From CAZMNY01 sp964635375 (GTDB taxonomy: Bacteria > Planctomycetota > Planctomycetia > Pirellulales > Pirellulaceae), in contig CAZWOU010000007.1 in NCBI GenBank assembly GCA_964635375.1, positions 1-64,000 of the forward strand: DNA of 64,000 nt, in the 5' to 3' direction. This document shows positions 52,351-60,627 of the stretch, in pieces. A model generated the notes under the pieces. That model was given only the letters and a program-made list of their open reading frames with translations. It searched no databases and was not told the origin of the DNA. The first letter of the stretch is position 1. Each line of letters starts with the position of its first letter. The position numbers and the translations under genes are program-made.

Positions 52351-53703
52351 CTAGTCGTACTTCAGCAGGGTCTGGCCTTTGGCCGGTTTCGAATTGAGAA
52401 TCTCTTCAAGCGACTTGCGAATATCATCCTTGCCAGCCACCGGAGACTGCTCCAGGACATCGTTCTCGACGTCAATTAGTCGCCCGTCGCCGTAGAGCTT
52501 CCAGTGTTGATTTCGGACGAATCGCAGCGGTTCTCCTTTTTCGGGACGAGGCCAGTAGTAGACATAGATAGGCTTGCGGGGCGCGGCGTTTTTGCCGAGC
52601 AAGGCGGGCAAGAAGCTCTCGCCATCGGTTGACCCAGGCAGTTCGGCTTGGGCCAGTTCGGCAAACGTGGGGACAAAGTCCGAAAACTCAACGAGACGAT
52701 TTGTCACGCGGTGCGGCGGGACGACGCCCGGTTGGTAGGCGATCAGGGCGACGCGGGTCCCGGCGTCCGTGGGTTTGCCCTTGCCGCCCCGGACTTGTAC
52801 GTCGCCCATCATCGATCGAATGGTGCTGTGAGTTCCGTTGTCTCCATTCACAAGCACAAGCGTGTTCTCGGCAATACCTAATTCCACCGTCTTCTTGATG
52901 ATGCGGCCAATCAGCTTATCCATGTATGCGACCATGTCGCCAAAGTTGTCCTGCTTGTTCTTGCTCTTCCTGTTGGTGCTGTCCGGCGTCGGCTGAAAGG
53001 GGCTGTGAACGAGCGCCATGGGGTAATAGAGAAAGAACGGTTCGTCGCGATACTCCTCCATGCGATCAAGTAGGAACTGGCAATATACATCGGGACCGTA
53101 AGTGTTCTTGGCGAACTTCTTCAGTTTGCCGTCGATGGTAACCGAGGGTCCCCAATACCGATCTCCGAGTTGCTCCACTTGCCAAAGGCAATGTCGCTCG
53201 AACCCCATATTTTTCGGCAGCGCTCCCTTGGCCCGAAATTCCTTCTTGTAGTGTTCGGCGCCGTACAGTTGCCACTTGCCCGCGATCGCCGTGCGGTATC
53301 CGGCTGAACGAAGCATGTGCCCGAAAGTTCTTTGATCTTTCTTGAGAATGGAGAACGCCGAATAGTTCCGCACGTTGCTCATGCCGGTCATGATCTTCAC
53401 GCGACTCGGCGTGCAGAGCGGTTGCGAATAGCAGTGGTCAAAGCGAAGTCCATTCGCCGCCATGCGATCCAGATTGGGCGTCGAATACGACGTCCCGCCA
53501 TAACTGCCGTAGCATTCGTAACCGATATCATCGGCCATGATCAAGATGATGTTCGGGCGATCGCTTGACTTGGCGTGGAGTGGTTCGGTGAGACTGAGTT
53601 GCGAAACAATCGCCGCGAAAGCCAGCACGGCCAAGGTTCTCGTTCCGCGTCGCGAGCGAGGCTGGCGACCGGTTCGCGTTGCGGTTGTGGTGAGCTGGAG
53701 CAT
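52351..53703 (-). CDS. secreted sulfatase
   Basis: A 450-residue exported sulfatase. Signal region AVLAFAAIVSQLSLT at about 25-39. The formylglycine motif is CTPSR with Cys97 (in SQPLCTPSRVKIMTG). Metal ligands occur early in IILIMADDIGYE (Asp57-Asp58) and late in LVLVNGDNGTHSTI (Asp-Asn). Cys97 must be converted by a sulfatase-modifying enzyme, which is not in this window. It hydrolyses sulfate esters, presumably on marine-type polysaccharides. It is 77 bp downstream of a second sulfatase gene on the same strand, so the two may be co-transcribed. Confidence 0.95.
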   Translation of the reverse strand: MLQLTTTATRTGRQPRSRRGTRTLAVLAFAAIVSQLSLTEPLHAKSSDRPNIILIMADDIGYECYGSYGGTSYSTPNLDRMAANGLRFDHCYSQPLCTPSRVKIMTGMSNVRNYSAFSILKKDQRTFGHMLRSAGYRTAIAGKWQLYGAEHYKKEFRAKGALPKNMGFERHCLWQVEQLGDRYWGPSVTIDGKLKKFAKNTYGPDVYCQFLLDRMEEYRDEPFFLYYPMALVHSPFQPTPDSTNRKSKNKQDNFGDMVAYMDKLIGRIIKKTVELGIAENTLVLVNGDNGTHSTIRSMMGDVQVRGGKGKPTDAGTRVALIAYQPGVVPPHRVTNRLVEFSDFVPTFAELAQAELPGSTDGESFLPALLGKNAAPRKPIYVYYWPRPEKGEPLRFVRNQHWKLYGDGRLIDVENDVLEQSPVAGKDDIRKSLEEILNSKPAKGQTLLKYD

Positions 53704-53780
53704 GTTGGATCTCTCTTTTCAATGATTGTGCTATTGCCGCCTCACCCGACCTCACGGGGCCAGTCGCGCCGCCTCTCTTT

Positions 53781-55439
53781 TCATTTGGGTCGAAGCCAGC
53801 GAGGGGCGATTTGATCTGGCTCGTCGGCGGTGGTCAACCAGTGCAATAGATGGTCTTTCATCGCATAGGTCTGTTGGCGAAATCGTTCGTCGTCAGCGAG
53901 GTTGGTCATTTCCCGTGGATCGGATTCCAGGTCGTAGAGTTCGGCGAACCCATCAGGATAATAGATGTATTTCCACCGACGCGTGCGAACCATCTTCGCG
54001 TCGGGATGACGAGTTCCGCGAACTCCCTCGCCCTTGATAAATGCGAATTCGTCGCGGCCGCCAGTGATGACCTCGGGAATGATATTCTCGCTGAAGACGA
54101 CCGTTCGCGGAATGTACTTGCTGCGATCGCCTGCGATCAAACCAGCGAGGCTGCGACCTTGATTTGGGTAAGGTTCTGGGAGACCGGCCAACTCGAACAG
54201 GGTGGGCAGCAAATCCACCGCCTCGACTAGCTCGTCATATCGTTCCGCGCGCACGCGTTTTGGAAATCGAACGATAAGCGGAACGCGGATAGACGCTTCG
54301 TAGAAACAGTTCTTGCCCATCAGCCCATGTTCCAGCAACTGGTCGCCATGGTCAGAACTGAAGACCACAATCGTGTTGTCTGCTATGCCCGCTTCCTCAA
54401 GTGCGCCGAGAATGGATCCAACTTCCCGGTCGATATGGCTGATGGCTCCATAATAGCTCCGGTACATCCATTGAAGCCGTTTGCGGGGAGTGTCGTAGGC
54501 CGGACGAAAACGCAAGATCAGCGCGCGTAACGGCGGGGGGAGTCGCATGATTTCGTCCAAAGTCATCTGCTTTGGCAGTGGGATCTCAACGTCGTCATAC
54601 ATCGCGTCAAAGGGCTGCGGCACTTCGAACGGCGCGTGCGGCTTCCAGAACGAGCTGAACAGAAAGAACGGTTTATCGCCAGTCGCCAGGCTGCGGATGT
54701 AGTGCCGCGTGCGCTCCCCGACCCAAGTGGTCTCTGAATACCGTTGGTCGATTGCTTGGCGGTACGGGTTCTTTCCGTCTGGAATGTCCTTTGCCAGCGC
54801 GCGGTGGTAGATGTCGGCCTGCGGATCGTTATTGCTCCGCCAGGCGATGTAATCGGAGAATCGGTCGAGTTGCCGCACCGCGTCGTGAAGCTCGACGAAA
54901 TCGAATCCTGTTCGTTTGGCTTCGGTCACATTCGGCGGATGGTAATGTAGCTTGCCAACGGACGCCGTCGCGTAACCCGCTTTGCGCAAACGACTCTGCA
55001 TCAACACCTCACCGCGGTCCAGCGGCGTATAGTTGACTCGGTTGCGATGGGAGTGCGGATAACGCCCGGTAAAGAAGCTGGCCCGCGAAGGAACGCATAC
55101 AGGGGCTTGCACGAAGAAGTGGGTGAAGTTGGCGCCTTCCGCTGCAAGGCGGTCGAGATTTGGCGTCTTGATCAGTCGATTACCGTTTGCGCCAATGCAA
55201 TCCCAACGGTGTTGGTCGGTCATGATAAACAGGATGTTCGGCCGGCTTACCTGGCGTTCCGCAGCCGCGGCCAAAGTGAACAGCGGGCTGAACAGAATCA
55301 GCAGGCAGAACGTGGTTTGCAAATAGTTGCACGGACTCTCCGAGCAAATCGGAGAGAGCATCCGTTGGGGCGATCGTATCAACTGCCCTCGCAACCAACT
55401 CGCAACCGTCGGCCACATTCGCTCGGTGGTTTGTTTCAT
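53781..55439 (-). CDS. secreted sulfatase
   Basis: A 552-residue sulfatase. A hydrophobic signal lies at about 42-58 (TTFCLLILFSPLFTLAA); an ATG at 55361 (residue 27) would give a more normal signal peptide and is the alternative start. The maturation motif is CVPSR with Cys115 (QAPVCVPSRASFFTGRYPHSH). Metal ligands are in ILFIMTDQHRWD (Asp) and VVFSSDHGDQLLEHGLMGK (Asp-His). The pattern fits the iduronate/choline-type sulfatase group; the substrate is not deducible. First gene of a probable two-sulfatase transcript. Confidence 0.95.
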   Translation of the reverse strand: MKQTTERMWPTVASWLRGQLIRSPQRMLSPICSESPCNYLQTTFCLLILFSPLFTLAAAAERQVSRPNILFIMTDQHRWDCIGANGNRLIKTPNLDRLAAEGANFTHFFVQAPVCVPSRASFFTGRYPHSHRNRVNYTPLDRGEVLMQSRLRKAGYATASVGKLHYHPPNVTEAKRTGFDFVELHDAVRQLDRFSDYIAWRSNNDPQADIYHRALAKDIPDGKNPYRQAIDQRYSETTWVGERTRHYIRSLATGDKPFFLFSSFWKPHAPFEVPQPFDAMYDDVEIPLPKQMTLDEIMRLPPPLRALILRFRPAYDTPRKRLQWMYRSYYGAISHIDREVGSILGALEEAGIADNTIVVFSSDHGDQLLEHGLMGKNCFYEASIRVPLIVRFPKRVRAERYDELVEAVDLLPTLFELAGLPEPYPNQGRSLAGLIAGDRSKYIPRTVVFSENIIPEVITGGRDEFAFIKGEGVRGTRHPDAKMVRTRRWKYIYYPDGFAELYDLESDPREMTNLADDERFRQQTYAMKDHLLHWLTTADEPDQIAPRWLRPK

Positions 55440-55771
55440 GATCTACTCTTCGTTCCGGATCGCGATCGAGTGGCATTCTGACGTGGATTATACCCGATCA
55501 GTCTGGCAAGATCGGTTCAGCCAATCGGCGTAGATCGAGTTGCGGGAAACGCCCCAAGATGATGCAAAGCACTGGAGAAGCGTCTCACGCGAATCAGTCC
55601 TGCCCGGATAATAGGCTCATCTTCGCGCTAAAATCAGTGCCCTTTTGGTGGCGCATCGCTCATCAGCGAAGTGGTCCGGCAGAAAGGAGAACTGGCTTCG
55701 GCAATTGTTGATACAATGCACAGCGGAATGTCTATTCTCGCTCCAAACCACGGCGACTTGTGAGACATAAA
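55440..55771. other. 332-bp divergent intergenic region
   Basis: It separates the sulfatase genes from the DUF1588-type gene. It contains a TGATACAAT extended -10 candidate at 55709-55717, listed separately, and a CTAAAAT sequence near 55628. I see no gene that I can support in it. Confidence 0.5.
55709..55717 (+). promoter_or_regulatory. candidate extended -10 element
   Basis: TGATACAAT (TGn-TACAAT) lies 54 bp before the ATG at 55772. No convincing -35 hexamer is seen. It would serve the DUF1588-type gene and its DUF1501 partner. Confidence 0.4.
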
Positions 55772-58258
55772 ATGCGAATGCTCCCCTCTTCGTTTTTGCC
55801 CCCCACGTTTTCGCTTCGTTGCCTGCTCACTGCGCTGCTCTTGTTTTCGCTAGTTGCCTTCAGCCGCACGTATGCTGTTTTGACTTCGCGGGCCAACGCG
55901 GCCAGCGAGGGCGTGGGCCAGGATGGCAAGCAGAAGCAGGATGGCAAGCAGAAGCAGGACGATTCAGCATCCCGTAGTCCGTCGCCAAACCGAGCCCAGG
56001 GTTCGAAGGCGGCCAGTCATCGCGGGCCTGCGTGCCTTGTTGTCGATCGCTTTTTTGCCGACGAAGTTTGGGCCAAAGTCGGTGAGCGGACTTGTTTGAA
56101 GTGCCACAATGTCGAAGGGGACGCATCGGATAGTGAGTTTCTGCTGCGGGACACTGCCCGCGACCGAAGCAAACGCGAAGAATCGCTTAAACACAATCGC
56201 TCAGCCTTTGCGAAGTTGGCGATCGAGAAAGAAGACGGTAAATGGCGGCTGCTCTCCAAAGTCGCCGGCGAGCTCGATCATGGAGGCAAAGCGATACTCA
56301 AGCCAGGCTCGACTGGCTATGGCATTCTGGAGCGGCTTGTCCGTCGCGCGAATCGCCAGCCGGACGAGGGGCCGGCCATTGCGGACTATGACGCGCCGCC
56401 ATTTTTTACAGGCGTCGAAATGATGTCGCCTCAGCGATTGCTTCGGCGGGTCACCTTGTCGCTTGTGGGGCGGTTGCCGACAGAGGGTGAGCGATCTGCG
56501 GTAGAGAATAGTGGCTTGAAGGCGATGGACGCCATTCTTGACGCTGCGATGAGGGAGGACGCATTCTACGATCGCTTGCAAGAGGCGTTCAACGATATTC
56601 TGTTGACGCGAGGCTACGACGGATCGGCCGAGGACGCGCTTTCTTACAACCACTTCAGCAAGACTCGGCATTGGTATCAAGCGCGCGACCCGGGAAAGCT
56701 CGGGTATCAGCACCCGAAGAAGAGGGCTTACTACGATTTGGTTGGCAATTACCGCGAGGCGCTATTGCGCGAGCCGCTAGAATTGATCACCTACATCGTC
56801 CGCAACGATCGCCCGTTCACAGAGATCGTGACGGCAGACTACATCATGGTTTCCCCTTATACCTCGAGAGGCTACGGGATCTATGAGCAGCTGGAAGACA
56901 AGTTCAAGGATTCAGAAAATCCATTTGAATTCGTTCCAGTCAAGCTGAAGGCGCTGCGTCACCGCAATGGAAAGACTCAAGATTCGGCCACTGGATTTTA
57001 CCCCCACGCGGGATTGCTGAGTACGTTCCAGTACTTAAAGCGATTTCCAACGACGGAGACAAATCGAAACCGGCTTCGCGTGAGAATGTACTTCGAACAT
57101 TTCTTAGGGATGGACATTTTGGCGTTAGCCCCGCGAGTTAACGATGCTGCGGCGATTACCGAAGAGTACGAGATTCCTACGATGCAGGCGGCTGACTGCG
57201 TTGTCTGCCACAAGATCATGGACCCGATTGCCGGGCTGTTTCAGGATTACTACGCACTCGATGGCAAAGGGATTTTTGGGCCGCGCAAGGAGGGTTGGTT
57301 CGAGGATATGTTCTCACCGGGATTTGACGGCGAAGGCCTTCCGGACGATGAGCGTTGGCGGTCGTTGCAGTGGCTGGGTGAGCGAACGGCGCGAGACCCC
57401 CGCTTTGCCACGGCGATGGTCAAGCATGCATGGTACATCCTGTTTGGCCGCAAGCCGCTTCTGCCACCCGAAGACATTGACGACCCAATGTTTCTCGCCA
57501 AGCGGAGAGCCTATCGAGTACAGCAAGATGAGATTGAACGCATCGCCAGTCGATTCTCCGAGTCGGACTTCAATATCAGAGTTGTCTTCAAGCAGCTGGC
57601 GCGATCCGACTTCTATCGTGTCGACGGGCTTGCCACGGCGGTGAAGGATCCGCGACGTCTGGCTGAATTGGATGATGTCGGCGTGGTTCGCATGTTGACC
57701 CCGGAACAGCTCGAACGAAAGCTGGCGGCTGTGTTTGGGAAAAAATGGGGGCGCCTGATTGACCGAGAAAGCAAGTTTAAGATCCTCTACGGCGGGATCG
57801 ACTCCAAAGCCGTTACCGAGCGGATTACGGATCCGAGTGGAGCGATGGGAGCCATCCAGCGAATCATGGCCAATGAGATCGCTTGCAAGCACGTCGCAGC
57901 TGACTTTGCCCTTCCCGCGGGTCAGCGTCGATTGTTTCCCGGCATCGAACCCACTGTCGTTCCCGGCGCGAATACGGAATCAGACAAGCAAATCCGGCTC
58001 GCGATCGTTCATCTTCACGAGCTGCTGCTGGGACGGTTTGATCAGCCCGAAGACGCCGAAGTGCAGCGAACCTACGCACTGTTCGCGGGCATCGTCAAGG
58101 ACGCCAAATCGCGAAAAGGCATCTCGCGCGTGGAAAGTTATTCATGCCAGACGACGAAGGACTCGACGCCCCGCGATCCCGACCCGAATTACACCATCCG
58201 AGCCTGGCGCGCCGTCGTGACGTACCTGCTCCGCCAACACGATTTCTTATATGAGTAG
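55772..58258 (+). CDS. DUF1588-like cytochrome-type exported protein
   Basis: An 828-residue exported protein with a signal segment (LLTALLLFSLVAFSRTYA). GTG 55760 is an alternative start. Residues about 48-60 are encoded by an 18-bp tandem repeat (DGKQKQ). A first haem-like motif CLKCHN is near residue 108 and a second CVVCHKIMDPIAGLFQDYYALDG near 475, similar to the DUF1588 region. The segment QRLLRRVTLSLVGRLPTEGE near 225 resembles the DUF1549 start. It therefore shares features of both cytochrome-like families but fits neither cleanly. It is 8 bp upstream of the DUF1501 gene and probably co-translated. Confidence 0.85.
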   Translation: MRMLPSSFLPPTFSLRCLLTALLLFSLVAFSRTYAVLTSRANAASEGVGQDGKQKQDGKQKQDDSASRSPSPNRAQGSKAASHRGPACLVVDRFFADEVWAKVGERTCLKCHNVEGDASDSEFLLRDTARDRSKREESLKHNRSAFAKLAIEKEDGKWRLLSKVAGELDHGGKAILKPGSTGYGILERLVRRANRQPDEGPAIADYDAPPFFTGVEMMSPQRLLRRVTLSLVGRLPTEGERSAVENSGLKAMDAILDAAMREDAFYDRLQEAFNDILLTRGYDGSAEDALSYNHFSKTRHWYQARDPGKLGYQHPKKRAYYDLVGNYREALLREPLELITYIVRNDRPFTEIVTADYIMVSPYTSRGYGIYEQLEDKFKDSENPFEFVPVKLKALRHRNGKTQDSATGFYPHAGLLSTFQYLKRFPTTETNRNRLRVRMYFEHFLGMDILALAPRVNDAAAITEEYEIPTMQAADCVVCHKIMDPIAGLFQDYYALDGKGIFGPRKEGWFEDMFSPGFDGEGLPDDERWRSLQWLGERTARDPRFATAMVKHAWYILFGRKPLLPPEDIDDPMFLAKRRAYRVQQDEIERIASRFSESDFNIRVVFKQLARSDFYRVDGLATAVKDPRRLAELDDVGVVRMLTPEQLERKLAAVFGKKWGRLIDRESKFKILYGGIDSKAVTERITDPSGAMGAIQRIMANEIACKHVAADFALPAGQRRLFPGIEPTVVPGANTESDKQIRLAIVHLHELLLGRFDQPEDAEVQRTYALFAGIVKDAKSRKGISRVESYSCQTTKDSTPRDPDPNYTIRAWRAVVTYLLRQHDFLYE
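55919..55959. repeat. 18-bp tandem repeat, about 2.3 copies
   Basis: CAGGATGGCAAGCAGAAG is repeated exactly at 55919-55936 and 55937-55954, with a partial third copy. It is in frame and encodes QDGKQK twice, a low-complexity linker after the signal peptide of the DUF1588-like protein. Confidence 0.85.
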
Positions 58259-58266
58259 GACCCGTC

Positions 58267-59559
58267 ATGCAACGTCGCAGCTTTCTAAGACTCTGTGGAA
58301 CCGCGGGCCTGGGTTTCGCCTCGCCTGTAGGGCTGTCCTCAGTCTCCCACGCCGAAGCCGCCAAGGCTGAATCTAGCCCGTACGATGGACCCTACTACGT
58401 TGTCCTCAACGCCTCTGGGGGTTGGGATACAACGTATCTGATGGATCCCAAAGGCATGGAAGAGACTAACCGTCTCTACAAGAAAGCGGACATTCTCACT
58501 CAGGGAAAGCACCGGCTAGCCCCGAATGCCGCCCACATCAAAGGAGGTATGAGCAACGAAGCCTTCTTCAAGAAGCATGGCGACGACTTGTTGGTTTTGA
58601 ATGGTCTGGATTATTCAGTCAACAATCATTCTCCCGGTTCGCGTTATATGGCGACGGGCAAGCTCGACAGCCTCGCCTACCCGACGTTTGCCGCTCTGGT
58701 CGCCGCTTGCAAGGGGTCCGAAGCTCCTCTAGCTTTCCTCACGTTTGGCAATTATTCGGCAACTGGGAATCTCGTGCCGATGGCGCGAGTGCCGTATCTG
58801 ACTTCGCTGAATCGACTGGCGAATGCCGACGGCGTTCAGGGCAATGCTCGCAGTCCCTTCCACGACGATTTCGTCACTGAGCGGATCGAACGCGCGCTCG
58901 CATCACAATTGAAGGCTCGCGTCTCCAAGATCGACCTGCCGCGAGTCGAGCGCGCCCAGAGTATGCTCTACGCCGCCCAACTAAACTCGAAAGCGCTCCA
59001 ACGCGTTACGCCTTACATTCCTAAATCATCGCCCAAAGAACGGTTGTCCCGACAAGCCGACATCGCGCTCGCCTGCTTCAAAGCAGGAGTCTGTGTCTCG
59101 GCGAATCTCTCGATTGGACAATTCGATAGTCACGCCAACAATGACGTTGACCAAATGAAGCTGATTCCGGAGTTTCTGGCTGGCATCGACTACTTGATCA
59201 CCCAGGCCGAGAAACTCAATATTCGCGAGAAGATCGTTGTCGTTATCCAAAGCGAGATGGGGCGCACGTCGACATACAACAAGGGCAACGGCAAGGATCA
59301 CTGGTCGATCGGTTCGATCATGTTCATCGGGCGGAGCATTCAAGGCAATCGTGTCATTGGAGCTACCGACGACAAGCAGTTTCTACTGCCCATTGACACG
59401 CAGTCGCTGTCAATCGACAAGGACAATGGAACTCGAGTGCGGCCCGAACACATCCACGCGGCACTCCGAGAATCCGCTGGCATCACCGACCATGAGTTTG
59501 CTCGAAAGTTCCCGCTGAATGTCCCCAAGCAACAAGAGCTGAAGAGCTTGTTCGGTTGA
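58267..59559 (+). CDS. DUF1501 family Tat-exported protein
   Basis: A 430-residue protein. Tat motif QRRSFLRLCGTAGLGFASPV at residues 2-21. DUF1501-like body: YYVVLNASGGWDTTYLMDPKG (about 41-61), FKKHGDDLLVLNGLDYSVNNHSPGSRYMATGK (about 100-132), VCVSANLSIGQFDSHANND, and the C-terminal VVVIQSEMGRTSTYN...GKDHWSIGSIMFIG. It diverges more from the other DUF1501 proteins in the window than they do from each other, which fits its unusual partner gene upstream. The stop-to-start distance to the upstream gene is only 8 bp. Function unknown. Confidence 0.9.
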   Translation: MQRRSFLRLCGTAGLGFASPVGLSSVSHAEAAKAESSPYDGPYYVVLNASGGWDTTYLMDPKGMEETNRLYKKADILTQGKHRLAPNAAHIKGGMSNEAFFKKHGDDLLVLNGLDYSVNNHSPGSRYMATGKLDSLAYPTFAALVAACKGSEAPLAFLTFGNYSATGNLVPMARVPYLTSLNRLANADGVQGNARSPFHDDFVTERIERALASQLKARVSKIDLPRVERAQSMLYAAQLNSKALQRVTPYIPKSSPKERLSRQADIALACFKAGVCVSANLSIGQFDSHANNDVDQMKLIPEFLAGIDYLITQAEKLNIREKIVVVIQSEMGRTSTYNKGNGKDHWSIGSIMFIGRSIQGNRVIGATDDKQFLLPIDTQSLSIDKDNGTRVRPEHIHAALRESAGITDHEFARKFPLNVPKQQELKSLFG

Positions 59560-59604
59560 CGGAAGATTGCCTTTCTGAATTTCTTGCGTTAGCCGCCGAT
59601 TTCT

Positions 59605-59732
59605 ATTCCTTCTCGGCTTTTTGTGGCCCGCGAACGAAGAAGGATGGCCACAAAGAACGCAAAAAAGACACCAGAATGACAGTGGCGTTTGGACGGTGTG
59701 CGTTCTGGCGAGAGTCTGTTGCGAATGGGATT
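59605..59732 (+). repeat. left arm of about 130-bp inverted repeat around GxxExxY gene
   Basis: This arm reads ATTCCTTCT...GTGGCCC...GACGAAGAAGGATGGCCAC-like and ends in GAGATTT/GGGATTT. It aligns in inverted orientation to 60400-60529, with roughly three quarters or more of positions identical and few small gaps. Identical cores include CGAAGAAGGATGGCCACA and TTGGACGGT. Confidence 0.85.
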
Positions 59733-59763
59733 TAGTACGCGGGGCGGTTAGGCAAATGGCTGG

Positions 59764-60150
59764 CTATCGAGTCATCGTCATCAGATATTTCTTTATATAG
59801 AGCTTGGGAGCGCCGAAGTTGATGAGCAACCCCGTTTCGATACGGGCGGACTTCAGGTAGCCAAGGATTTGAGCAACATGTTCATTCGCAATGGCTTTGC
59901 AAGCTTTCAGTTCAACAATCAAGCAGTCTTCAATAGACAGGTCGGCAATATACTCGCCTAAGATCGTTCCGTCTTCGTCATAGACTGCGAGTCTACGTTG
60001 CTGGCAGACTGCGACGCCTTGTTTCCTCAGGCGGTGAACGAGCGCATTTTCGTAGATCTTCTCTAAGTGCCCATTCCAATGATACGAGTGGATGGAAAAG
60101 CTCGTCTCGCGAACGAGGTCGCACAGTTCGTTGATGTTCTCCCATCTCAT
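59764..60150 (-). CDS. GxxExxY family protein (PD-(D/E)XK nuclease-like)
   Basis: A 128-residue protein. The family motif is GHLEKIYENALVHRLRKQG (about 27-45; G-x-x-E-x-x-Y). The nuclease-like core is GEYIADLSIEDCLIVELKACKAI (about 66-88), with Asp and the E-L-K pair, followed by AQILGYLKSARIETGLLINFG. The ATG at 60150 has AGAGGAAA before it; the frame extends 62 codons upstream but that part is encoded in the non-conserved flank. GxxExxY genes are often present in many copies per genome, and their function is unknown. The gene lies inside about 130-bp inverted repeats (59605-59732 and 60400-60529), which suggests a mobile or recently mobile unit of about 925 bp. Confidence 0.93.
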   Translation of the reverse strand: MRWENINELCDLVRETSFSIHSYHWNGHLEKIYENALVHRLRKQGVAVCQQRRLAVYDEDGTILGEYIADLSIEDCLIVELKACKAIANEHVAQILGYLKSARIETGLLINFGAPKLYIKKYLMTMTR

Positions 60151-60399
60151 CTTTGTCGTTTCCTCTCTGTGCTTTCGCGTCTTCTCATGGCCGTCAGTCC
60201 CGTCCAGTAGTTTGCCGCGACTGGAACGAGATCGAGCACCACGATACGCGTTAGGCGGCACAAGAAGTCCGCAGGCACACTGAGAATCTCTCCTTTCATC
60301 ACAGATCTTTCCCGGTTCGTGCTCCTCGCGACTCACCTATGTCACCGCTGTCGTTGTATGTCTTGCGAGTCTCGGCGTTTCACCGCGGCTGATTGGGTC
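60151..60399. other. internal spacer of the GxxExxY unit
   Basis: About 250 bp between the GxxExxY start and the right inverted-repeat arm. It contains CTCTGTGCTTTCGCG-like sequence near 60155-60175, which belongs to the transcribed leader, and no open frame with support. Confidence 0.5.
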
Positions 60400-60529
60400 A
60401 AATCTCAATCGCAATGGACTCTCGCCCGAACGCATACCGTCCAAGGGCCGTTGTCATTCGGGCATCTTTCTTGTGTTCTCTGTGGCCATCCTTCTTCGTC
60501 GGTGGGCCACGAAAATCACAAGAAGGAAT
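60400..60529 (-). repeat. right arm of about 130-bp inverted repeat around GxxExxY gene
   Basis: The reverse complement of this arm matches 59605-59732. Shared blocks include GACGAAGAAGGATGGCCACA, the AGAA...GA spacing after it, and GCGTTC-GGCGAGAGT. The outer end ATTCCTTCT is at 60521-60529. The outer boundary lies 98 bp before the start of the PSCyt1 gene at 60628. Confidence 0.85.
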
Positions 60530-60627
60530 GAGGGATATCGAAAGGCGAGGCGTGGCGACTCGCCATATTCGGCGTTCTTGCCGAGAAGGGGGTTGACGGT
60601 GGACCGTGGACTATCCAGCATTTCCGT

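Noticed and set aside
55919..55959. CRISPR-like repeat
   Set aside because: The units are directly adjacent without spacers and lie in frame inside a coding sequence.
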